This document shows positions 1 to 5,514 of a stretch of 6,075 nt of DNA, one piece after another. The notes below the pieces were generated by a model. The model did not search any database. It was not told the origin of the DNA and saw only the letters and a list, made by a program, of their open reading frames with translations. Position 1 is the first letter of the stretch, and every line of letters begins with the position of its first letter. This DNA comes from Pseudomonas sp. (GTDB lineage Bacteria > Pseudomonadota > Gammaproteobacteria > Pseudomonadales > Pseudomonadaceae). A program made the translations under genes and the position numbers. The DNA lies in assembly GCA_030654635.1 (NCBI GenBank), contig JAURXE010000497.1, forward strand, positions 1-6,075, given 5' to 3'.

Positions 1-200
1 TGACCAAGCTTAAAAAATCGGATCTTGAGTTGGTTCGCGTGCTGGAAGACTTGGTTGATGTGCTGGTTAATCGCGGCGTGGTGCGCTACACCGATTTGCC
101 TGAGGCGGCCCGTGAGAAGCTGCATGAGCGTGCCGAGACGCGTGCCAAGCTGGAAGGGCTCAGCGGTCTGTTAGGCGATGAAGAGCATAAGTTTATTTAG
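1..200 (+). CDS. C-terminal part of a small uncharacterised protein
   Basis: An open frame runs from the left edge (first complete codon at 3) to a TAG at 198-200 and gives 65 residues. It starts TKLKKSDLELVRVLEDL and ends GDEEHKFI. The content is mostly charged and helical, with no membrane segment or signal. From memory it resembles the C-terminal half of a family of about 110 residues in Pseudomonas that databases often label 'tryptophan synthase subunit beta'. Nothing visible supports that label: there is no PLP-lysine motif and the protein is far shorter than TrpB. Bases 1-2 (TG) could be the end of an ATG start, but the family resemblance suggests the true start lies upstream of the window. 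The gene converges on the minus-strand operon. Its function is unknown. Confidence 0.75.
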   Translation, partial: TKLKKSDLELVRVLEDLVDVLVNRGVVRYTDLPEAAREKLHERAETRAKLEGLSGLLGDEEHKFI

Positions 201-310
201 CGTTCTCGCGCACTGCAGATTTATACCTGCACAGAGATCGTCCAAAGCCTGGTGTAACGCTTTAGTCTAGCGGGGTGTACGGGATTTTGTATAAACGGAA
301 TATCGCTCTC

Positions 311-399
311 GTAGTCCGGATAAGTGCAACGCAATCCGGGCCCGATGGCTGTGCTCGGTGCAGGAACCCTGATTTCGCCTATGGCTAATCAGGGCTGCG
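311..399. repeat. REPIN-like pair of inverted REP hairpins
   Basis: The first unit is on the + strand. It has a GTAG foot at 311-314, then CCGGAT (316-321) pairing with ATCCGG (334-339), with an inner TGC/GCA stem (325-327 with 331-333) and a three-base bulge. The second unit is in the opposite orientation. CCCTGATT (367-374) pairs perfectly with AATCAGGG (387-394), an inner GCC/GGC stem (377-379 with 383-385) caps it, and it ends in CTGCG, a degenerate copy of the CTACG foot. A 5' foot tetranucleotide, a bulged imperfect hairpin and two inverted copies about 25 bases apart are the hallmarks of REPINs mobilised by REP-associated tyrosine transposases. No such transposase is in the window. The repeat lies between convergent transcripts, so it may also block read-through or protect mRNA 3' ends. 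Neither hairpin has a T-run, so it is not a classical terminator. Family assignment is from memory of Pseudomonas REPs. Confidence 0.68.
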
Positions 400-460
400 G
401 GGCATCCGCATAAGCACAATGAAGCGCTCCAAGACCGCGCTGCGGTTAAGGCTGCTGAGT

Positions 461-1447
461 CTAAATAGTCACTGGCTGCACATGCCCAAACAACTCTTGG
501 GCAAAGCGCACGCGCTCTTCAGGGGTTTCCTTGAGACCCTGCTTCTCCAGTTCGGCAATCCGTGCTTCTACCGCGTGAGCGCGGTGGGTCAGGCCGCAAT
601 CGTTGGCGATTTGAATGTTCAGGCCGGGGCGGGCGTTGAGTTCCAGGATCATCGGACCCTTGTCTTGGTCCAGCACCATGTCCACACCAATATAACCAAG
701 CCCGCACAGCTCATAACAACCTGCGGCCAGCTTCATAAAACCATCCCAGCCAGGCAACTGCACACCGTCAACCGCATTGGTGGTGTCCGGGTGTTTGCTG
801 ATGATGTTATTCAGCCAGGTACCGCGCAACGTCAGGCCGGTGGCCATATCGACGCCAACGCCGATGGCGCCTTGGTGCAGGTTGGCTTTGCCGCCGGACT
901 GGCGGGTCGGCAGGCGTAACATGGCCATGATCGGGTAGCCCATCAGCACGATAATGCGAATGTCGGGCACGCCTTCATAACTGATGCTTTTGAAAATTTG
1001 GTCGGGGGTGACGCGGTATTCGATCAGTGCGCGGTCGCGATGGCCACCGAGTGAATACAAGCCGGTGAGAATGCTGGAAATCTGGTGCTCGATCTCTTCG
1101 TGGCTCATTAACTTGCCTGAGACGGTGCGATAGCGATCTTCAAAGCGGTCGGCAATCACAATGATGCCGTCGCCACCGGCGCCCTGAGCCGGTTTGATCA
1201 CGAAGTCGCTGCGGCCTTCGATGATCTTGCCGAGGTTATCGATCTCTTTCTCGGTCGAGATAATCCCGTACATTTCCGGCACGTGAATGCCTGCTTCGAT
1301 GGCCCGCATCTTGGTGATGATTTTGTCATCCACGATCGGATACAAGCTGCGCTTGTTGTACTTGAGCACGTAGTCGGCGTTACGCCGGTTGATGCCCATG
1401 ATGCCGCGGGCTTCGAGGGCTTTCCAACGTTTCCAGAGACCGATCAT
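461..1447 (-). CDS. RimK-like ATP-grasp ligase (alpha-L-glutamate ligase-related)
   Basis: This is a 328-residue soluble protein with no signal peptide, so it is cytoplasmic. Visible ATP-grasp signatures are the nucleotide-binding FVIKPAQGAGGDGI (residues 82-95, K85 and the glycine-rich loop), DIRIIVL (162-168), D256 in GYIGVDMVLD, and the metal-binding LELNARPGLN (268-277, with E269 and N271). It fits the RimK-related ligase family (TIGR02291-type), whose relatives form amide bonds between an amino acid, often glutamate, and a carboxylate using ATP. The acceptor is unknown. ATG 1445-1447 is preceded by AAGGA about 9 bases upstream, the best ribosome site in this operon, and the gap to the previous stop is 3 bases, which settles the start. 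It is the last gene of the three-gene operon. Ribosomal protein S6 modification, as for true RimK, is possible but unsupported here. Confidence 0.9.
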   Translation of the reverse strand: MIGLWKRWKALEARGIMGINRRNADYVLKYNKRSLYPIVDDKIITKMRAIEAGIHVPEMYGIISTEKEIDNLGKIIEGRSDFVIKPAQGAGGDGIIVIADRFEDRYRTVSGKLMSHEEIEHQISSILTGLYSLGGHRDRALIEYRVTPDQIFKSISYEGVPDIRIIVLMGYPIMAMLRLPTRQSGGKANLHQGAIGVGVDMATGLTLRGTWLNNIISKHPDTTNAVDGVQLPGWDGFMKLAAGCYELCGLGYIGVDMVLDQDKGPMILELNARPGLNIQIANDCGLTHRAHAVEARIAELEKQGLKETPEERVRFAQELFGHVQPVTI

Positions 1448-1450
1448 GGC

Positions 1451-2977
1451 TCAATCCTTCAAAAAAGCTTTGAAGCGAAACAGCTCGGTCAGGCGATAGC
1501 CGCGATAACGACCCATTGCCAGCATGAAGCCCACCATGATCAGCAGCACCGCCGGGACGGTGAACATGAAGTAGATCACCTCCGGAATACTCATCAGCAG
1601 GTACGCCAGTGACGCGGCCGCGATGGTGCCGAGGGCGACTTTGAAGGCATGACCGCCGCCGCGCTCTTCCCAGGTGATCGACAGTCGCTCGATGGTCATG
1701 GTCAGGATCACCATCGGGAACAGCGATACCGACAGGCCGCGCTCCAAGCCAAGTTTGTGGCTGAACAGGCTGATGACGGCAATCAGTATGACCACAAAGG
1801 TCAGCACCACCGAGAGCCTGGGCAGCATCTGCAGCTTTAGATGCTCAAGGTAGGAGCGCAAGGACAAGCCTAGGGCGGTAATCAATGTGAACAGCATGAT
1901 GCCAAAGCCCAGCTGGGTTTCGCGAAACGCCAGGGCAATCAGTACGGGGGTAAAGGTGCCGAGGGTTTGCAAGCCGCCGAGGTTACGCAGAATTAAAATT
2001 ATCAGCACGCCGAGCGGCAGCACGATAAGAATCTGGTAGGTCTGCTGGGTTTGCAGCGGCAAGCCGTAGAGCGAGTATTCGAGGAAGTTGACGTCGGTAT
2101 TGGCGTCGGTGCGTTTGGCCAGCTGGATGGCATTCATCTCGCTGTTGCTAAGGCTAAAGGTCACTTTGGGTTTTTTGCCGCCTTCAACGTTGATCAGGCT
2201 TTCATCGCCCGTCCACCAGATCATCCGGTCGCTCGGCAGGCCTTGCTCGCCAGTTTCCGGGCTGAAGTACAGCCAGTCTTTGCCATTAAAGCTGCGCAGC
2301 CACAGCTCTGGGTTTTGCGGCTGATCGGCCACTAGGCGAATGGTGTGCACGCGCTCCATGGGAACGTGGGCAATCGACAGCAGAAGTTCGATGATGCGGG
2401 CTTTGTTGCCGATCGAGTCATTGCCGGCGAAGAGCAGTTTTACGTTGTCGTCACTCTTGTTATTAACCCGTTGGATGGTTTCGCTGATAAAGGTTTCAAC
2501 GTCGGCTGAGTGCTGGCGGATCGGTGCCAGCAAGGCTTCGGCGGCGACTTTTTCAGCGCCCTCGACGGCAATGCTTTCACGGAAGATCGGGCCCTTGGCC
2601 TTGGGTATTTCGCCGCTGTAACGCTTGGTCAGCACCAGGCGGTAATACAAAGTTTGGTTGCCGCTGACGCGCCGCGCCGACCAGGTGACCTTGCGGTTGC
2701 CGTCGGTACGGTTGATGCCGACACCGTAGTTATTGGAAATAAAGCTCTCGTTGAGGCTGACGTAGTCTTGGTTCAGGGGCGGCACGAACATCTGCACCTT
2801 CACCGGGTCACGCGGGTTGGCTTGAAACTCCACCTTGGCGTCGACGTTCCACAGGTAATCGGTTTCGTCGGTGGTGACCGGTATGCCGAGAATAAAGATC
2901 TGGTAGGCCGTAACTAGAATGCCCAGCGCCACCAACAGGGTGATAAGGACTTTCAAATGCAGGTTAAGAGAGCGCAT
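1451..2977 (-). CDS. Inactive transglutaminase fused to seven transmembrane helices (UUP1-type)
   Basis: This 508-residue protein has an N-terminal membrane anchor (about 8-30), a soluble region of about 280 residues, then seven hydrophobic helices at roughly 311-331, 338-352, 355-373, 387-406, 412-428, 445-464 and 467-487. Arg/Lys-rich loops (374-386, 430-446, 490-508) predict both termini in the cytoplasm and the large domain in the periplasm. Residues about 185-245 follow a transglutaminase core (GNKARIIELLLSIAHVPM, then WLYFSPETGEQG), but the catalytic Cys is absent. The whole protein has no cysteine, and the usual His and Asp positions also look replaced. This matches the family 'inactive transglutaminase with 7TM' (PF14400/PF14402). 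The domain is more likely to bind a peptide than to cut or crosslink. ATG 2975-2977 lies 5 bases after the upstream stop; its ribosome site is weak, suggesting translational coupling. Confidence 0.9.
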   Translation of the reverse strand: MRSLNLHLKVLITLLVALGILVTAYQIFILGIPVTTDETDYLWNVDAKVEFQANPRDPVKVQMFVPPLNQDYVSLNESFISNNYGVGINRTDGNRKVTWSARRVSGNQTLYYRLVLTKRYSGEIPKAKGPIFRESIAVEGAEKVAAEALLAPIRQHSADVETFISETIQRVNNKSDDNVKLLFAGNDSIGNKARIIELLLSIAHVPMERVHTIRLVADQPQNPELWLRSFNGKDWLYFSPETGEQGLPSDRMIWWTGDESLINVEGGKKPKVTFSLSNSEMNAIQLAKRTDANTDVNFLEYSLYGLPLQTQQTYQILIVLPLGVLIILILRNLGGLQTLGTFTPVLIALAFRETQLGFGIMLFTLITALGLSLRSYLEHLKLQMLPRLSVVLTFVVILIAVISLFSHKLGLERGLSVSLFPMVILTMTIERLSITWEERGGGHAFKVALGTIAAASLAYLLMSIPEVIYFMFTVPAVLLIMVGFMLAMGRYRGYRLTELFRFKAFLKD

Positions 2978-2982
2978 GTGAA

Positions 2983-3519
2983 TTACTCGGCAGCTAGAGC
3001 GGCAGTGGCACAGTCAGGTTTACCTGCTGCGTATTTTAAGTTGGGGTCGATCAGGGCATCGAAGTGTTTCAGGGCTTCGGAGCCAATCAGCAATGGATAC
3101 TGAAAGGCGCTGCGATCGGTCAGGTTGACTTCGATATTGCCCAAGGTTTTACCCATGCAAATGGCCAGTTCGATGACCGGGCGGGCTGTGTAGGTCTTGC
3201 CTTCTTCAAGGTCAATGTCGCCAGCCCGACGCTTTATTTTGCTAATGCGCGCCAGTGGCCGTTCGATCGGGTGGGCGTGAGCGGCATCGATGGCCAGGTA
3301 GAAGCGCACCCAGGTTTCGCCGTCACGTTTGAAGCGTTTTATGTCGCGGGCACTCAGGGAGGCGGTTTTGGCTCCGGTATCCAGCTTGGCGGCGACTTCA
3401 AGATTCAGGCCGACCAGCTGGGCGTACTCATTCAAGCCAAAAATAGGTTTGTCTGCGGCGAGGCTAACACCCGGTAAAAACCACAGGCTAAGCAATAGGG
3501 TTGGGAGCTTGAGAGTCAT
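2983..3519 (-). CDS. Secreted retropepsin-like protease (PF05618, 'ATP-dependent zinc protease')
   Basis: I start at the ATG at 3517-3519, giving 178 residues. That start places a clean signal peptide at the N-terminus: MTLKLP, a hydrophobic stretch to about residue 20, and a cleavage site near SLA/A (about 21-22). The frame stays open upstream to 3684, but the extra 55 residues do not look coding. The mature protein carries KLDTGAKTASLSA (45-57), where D47-T-G-A is the aspartyl-protease-like motif, and YPLLIGSEAL (141-150), the hydrophobic-Gly segment of retropepsin folds. Only one DTG is present, so an active site would need a dimer. No HExxH zinc motif is present, so the common 'zinc protease' name is unsupported. 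RimB, encoded with RimK in pseudomonads, belongs to the same family; this copy is instead predicted periplasmic. C121 and C170 could form a disulfide. It is the first gene of the operon. Confidence 0.85.
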   Translation of the reverse strand: MTLKLPTLLLSLWFLPGVSLAADKPIFGLNEYAQLVGLNLEVAAKLDTGAKTASLSARDIKRFKRDGETWVRFYLAIDAAHAHPIERPLARISKIKRRAGDIDLEEGKTYTARPVIELAICMGKTLGNIEVNLTDRSAFQYPLLIGSEALKHFDALIDPNLKYAAGKPDCATAALAAE

Positions 3520-3740
3520 AAGTCCAATAACGGTAAAAATTAGGCAAATAAAGACGGGTATGCACGACAGGCTACAGATGGGCCAAGGGCTTGATTCTAG
3601 CAGCTTAAGCGCCTTGGCCGGTTTGGCAGCTGAAATACCAAAGGGTTGCATTCTAACATGGGCTTTTTCAGCGGCGACAGGCACTTAGAGGCGATTTACG
3701 TGGTTTTGCATGAGTTGTTAGGTTTTCTCGCGAAGTGGTT

Positions 3741-3752
3741 ATTGTCGACAAT
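3741..3752. promoter_or_regulatory. Palindrome ATTGTCGACAAT, likely GntR operator
   Basis: This is a perfect 12-base palindrome. It fits the general FCD-type GntR operator pattern in which GT and AC half-sites flank a short centre (GT-CG-AC). It lies upstream of the regulator gene and shares the core TGTCGACA with a second site at 3816-3823, as expected for autoregulation. Its position about 14 bases upstream of a possible -35 (3766-3771) also leaves room for an effect on the divergent operon. Binding by the adjacent regulator is inferred. Confidence 0.62.
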
Positions 3753-3765
3753 CTTCTGTTTTGTA

Positions 3766-3794
3766 TTGACTGAAAGCTGCTTTAGGGCTAGTTT
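3766..3794 (+). promoter_or_regulatory. Possible sigma-70 promoter of the GntR-prpB-prpC operon
   Basis: TTGACT (3766-3771) is a five-of-six match to a -35 box. A 17-base spacer leads to a poor -10, TAGTTT (3789-3794). A competing reading is TTTAGG (3781-3786) with TTAAAT (3803-3808) at 16 bases, which would start transcription only about 10 bases before the ATG. Either way the promoter lies between the two palindromes, so a regulator bound at both could repress it. The assignment is tentative. Confidence 0.3.
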
Positions 3795-3814
3795 TTGCTC
3801 AGTTAAATGACTTG

Positions 3815-3824
3815 GTGTCGACAC
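3815..3824. promoter_or_regulatory. Palindrome GTGTCGACAC, second likely GntR operator
   Basis: This perfect 10-base palindrome has the same TGTCGACA core as the site at 3741-3752. The centre-to-centre distance is 73 bases, close to seven helical turns, so two bound dimers would face the same side of the DNA and could form a loop. It ends one base before the regulator's ATG and occupies the place where a Shine-Dalgarno sequence would sit; none is visible. Confidence 0.58.
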
Positions 3825-3825
3825 T

Positions 3826-4548
3826 ATGCAAGTGGCTAGCGACGTAACAGGCAACCTTCAGGATGATGCGGAAACCCTCGCCGAGCAGGTGTTTCGACTG
3901 ATTCAGGCGGCTATAGTCAAGGGGGAGATCGCCCCCGGCAGCAAGATTTCCGAGCCAGAATTGGCGCGGGTGTATGGCATTAGCCGGGGTCCATTGCGCG
4001 AGGCGATTCACCGGCTAGAAGGTCAGCGCTTGTTGGTGCGGGTGCCGCATGTGGGGGCGCGGGTGGTCTCGTTAAGCCATGCCGAGTTGGTCGAGCTGTA
4101 TGAAATCCGCGAGTCCCTCGAAGGCATGGCGTGCCGCTTGGCCGCCGAGCGCATGAGTGATGCCGAGATTGCCGAACTGCGCCGAGTGCTTGAGACCCAT
4201 GAGCAGGACGCGGCGTTTCAGGCCGGCGTCGGTTATTACCAGCAAGAAGGCGATTTCGATTTCCACTACCGCATCATTCAAGGCAGTGGCAATCGCACCC
4301 TGACGCAAATGCTCTGCGGCGAGCTGTATCAACTGGTGCGCATGTATCGCATCCAGTTTTCGGCGGTGCCCAATCGCCCGCGTCAAGCCTTCGCCGAGCA
4401 CCACCGAATTCTCGATGCCATTGCTGACCGTGACGGTGAGCTGGCCGAGTTGCTGATGCGCCGTCACATCGGTGCTTCCAAGCGCAATATCGAACGCCAC
4501 TATAAAGGCGCTAACGATCAGACAATCACGTCACGAGGTGAGTCATGA
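3826..4548 (+). CDS. GntR-family (FCD subfamily) regulator of the methylcitrate operon
   Basis: This is a 240-residue transcription factor. Residues about 18-83 form the winged helix-turn-helix, with the GntR signature [20 protein letters not shown] (37-56) followed by [10 protein letters not shown]. Residues about 88-225 form the FCD ligand domain. D143 and H147 (in DFDFH), H192 (EHH) and H214 (RRH) are candidate metal ligands that usually help bind a carboxylate effector. An in-frame TGA at 3808-3810 with no alternative start after it makes ATG 3826 the earliest start. The gene overlaps prpB by ATGA and heads the operon, as in other pseudomonads. It is likely a repressor of itself and the prp genes, acting at the two upstream palindromes and relieved by a pathway intermediate such as 2-methylcitrate; the effector is inferred. 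It is unrelated to the sigma-54 type PrpR of enterobacteria. Confidence 0.92.
   Translation: MQVASDVTGNLQDDAETLAEQVFRLIQAAIVKGEIAPGSKISEPELARVYGISRGPLREAIHRLEGQRLLVRVPHVGARVVSLSHAELVELYEIRESLEGMACRLAAERMSDAEIAELRRVLETHEQDAAFQAGVGYYQQEGDFDFHYRIIQGSGNRTLTQMLCGELYQLVRMYRIQFSAVPNRPRQAFAEHHRILDAIADRDGELAELLMRRHIGASKRNIERHYKGANDQTITSRGES
4535..4548 (+). promoter_or_regulatory. prpB ribosome site and ATGA coupling junction
   Basis: GAGG at 4535-4538 lies 6 bases before the prpB ATG (4545-4547). The regulator's TGA (4546-4548) overlaps that ATG. The arrangement indicates translational coupling, so regulator and enzyme are made from one mRNA. Confidence 0.85.
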
Positions 4549-5435
4549 GTTCAGTCAAAAGTACCCCAGGCCAACGTTTTCGCGATGCGGTCGCCAATGA
4601 GCACCCATTGCAGGTGGTTGGCGCGATTAACGCCAACCATGCCTTGCTGGCCCAGCGCGCCGGCTTTAAAGCCATTTACTTGTCGGGTGGCGGCGTGGCT
4701 GCCGGCTCCCTGGGCTTGCCGGATTTGGGTATTACCGGGCTGGACGATGTACTGACCGATGTGCGACGGATTACCGATGTGTGCGATCTGCCGTTGCTGG
4801 TGGATGTGGATACCGGTTTTGGCTCCTCGGCGTTTAACGTCGCACGCACCGTTAAGTCGATGATCAAGTTCGGCGCTGCGGCCATTCATATCGAAGACCA
4901 GGTCGGCGCCAAGCGCTGCGGTCATCGTCCGAATAAAGAAATCGTTTCCTTGCAGGAAATGGTCGACCGCATCAAAGCCGCAGTCGATGCGCGCACCGAT
5001 GACAGCTTTGTGATTATGGCGCGTACCGATGCGCTGGCGGTGGAAGGCCTGCAGTCGGCTCTGGATCGTGCGGCGGCCTGTATTGAAGCCGGCGCCGACA
5101 TGATCTTCCCTGAGGCGATCACCGAGCTGGATATGTACAAGCTGTTTGCCGCCAAGGTGAAGGCGCCGATTCTGGCCAATATCACCGAGTTTGGCGCAAC
5201 GCCGTTGTACACCACTGAAGAGCTAGGCGCCGCAGATGTATCTCTGGTGCTTTACCCGTTGTCGGCGTTCCGCGCCATGAACAAGGCCGCGGAAAACGTC
5301 TACACCGCGATCCGCCGCGATGGCACCCAGAAGAATGTGATCGATACCATGCAAACCCGCATGGAGCTGTACGAGCGCATCAACTACCACGCCTTCGAGC
5401 AGAGCCTCGACGCACTGTTCGCCGCCAAGAAGTAA
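4545..5435 (+). CDS. prpB: 2-methylisocitrate lyase
   Basis: PrpB cleaves 2-methylisocitrate to pyruvate and succinate, the last step of the methylcitrate cycle for propionate breakdown, in the cytoplasm. The 296 residues match the usual family length. It belongs to the isocitrate lyase/PEP mutase superfamily. [16 protein letters not shown] (47-62) shapes the substrate site, D87 and D89 in [12 protein letters not shown] are the expected Mg2+ ligands, HIED (115-118) follows, and KRCGHRPNK (123-131) carries the catalytic C125. KRCGH separates the isocitrate lyase-type enzymes from PEP mutases that lack the Cys. It is coupled to the upstream regulator by ATGA and followed by prpC after a 79-base gap. 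All key residues are present, and I see no sign of damage. Confidence 0.97.
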   Translation: MSSVKSTPGQRFRDAVANEHPLQVVGAINANHALLAQRAGFKAIYLSGGGVAAGSLGLPDLGITGLDDVLTDVRRITDVCDLPLLVDVDTGFGSSAFNVARTVKSMIKFGAAAIHIEDQVGAKRCGHRPNKEIVSLQEMVDRIKAAVDARTDDSFVIMARTDALAVEGLQSALDRAAACIEAGADMIFPEAITELDMYKLFAAKVKAPILANITEFGATPLYTTEELGAADVSLVLYPLSAFRAMNKAAENVYTAIRRDGTQKNVIDTMQTRMELYERINYHAFEQSLDALFAAKK

Positions 5436-5468
5436 CCGGCTAGCCGGCTGCCCAACGAGGCAGCCGGC
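5436..5468 (+). other. Strong intercistronic hairpin between prpB and prpC
   Basis: GCCGGCTGCC (5443-5452) pairs perfectly with GGCAGCCGGC (5459-5468) around a six-base loop: a ten-pair, GC-rich stem starting 7 bases after the prpB stop. The sequence that follows is A-rich (atacaacaag), with no T-run, so it is not a standard intrinsic terminator. A 12-base palindrome, CCGGCTAGCCGG (5436-5447), overlaps the left arm and offers a weaker alternative fold. The likely role is mRNA processing or stabilisation, giving different levels of prpB and prpC; this is inferred. Confidence 0.7.
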
Positions 5469-5514
5469 ATACAACAAGAAACACCTAACCGGATTTGATC
5501 AGGAGATACCCGCG

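Larger units (their letters stand above)
3520..3825. other. Divergent intergenic control region
   Basis: These 306 bases separate the minus-strand protease operon from the plus-strand GntR-prp operon. The right half holds two TGTCGACA-core palindromes and a possible sigma-70 promoter, listed separately. The left half should hold the protease-operon promoter. On the minus strand TAGAAT, a good -10 hexamer, occurs at 3655-3650 and again at 3599-3594, but neither has a convincing TTGACA at 16-18 bases, so I cannot place that promoter. No small gene with a ribosome site is visible. Confidence 0.6.

Noticed and set aside
214..231. TGCAG/CTGCA inverted repeat after the left gene, considered as a terminator
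   Set aside because: Five-pair stem with an eight-base loop and no T-tract; too weak to call.
290..295. TATAAA as a possible -10 box on the plus strand
   Set aside because: There is no acceptable -35 at 16-18 bases and no plus-strand gene downstream in the gap.
433..447. Small hairpin ACCGC/GCGGT just downstream of the ATP-grasp stop, considered as the operon terminator
   Set aside because: Only five pairs and no T-run follow in either direction, so it does not qualify as an intrinsic terminator.
419..919. Plus-strand open frame of 166 codons opposite the ATP-grasp gene
   Set aside because: It lies antisense to clear ATP-grasp motifs, has no recognisable domain and its composition follows from the codon bias of the opposite strand.
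4072..4500. Minus-strand open frame of 142 codons opposite the GntR gene
   Set aside because: It is antisense to the conserved FCD domain and is a by-product of the GC-biased third positions there.
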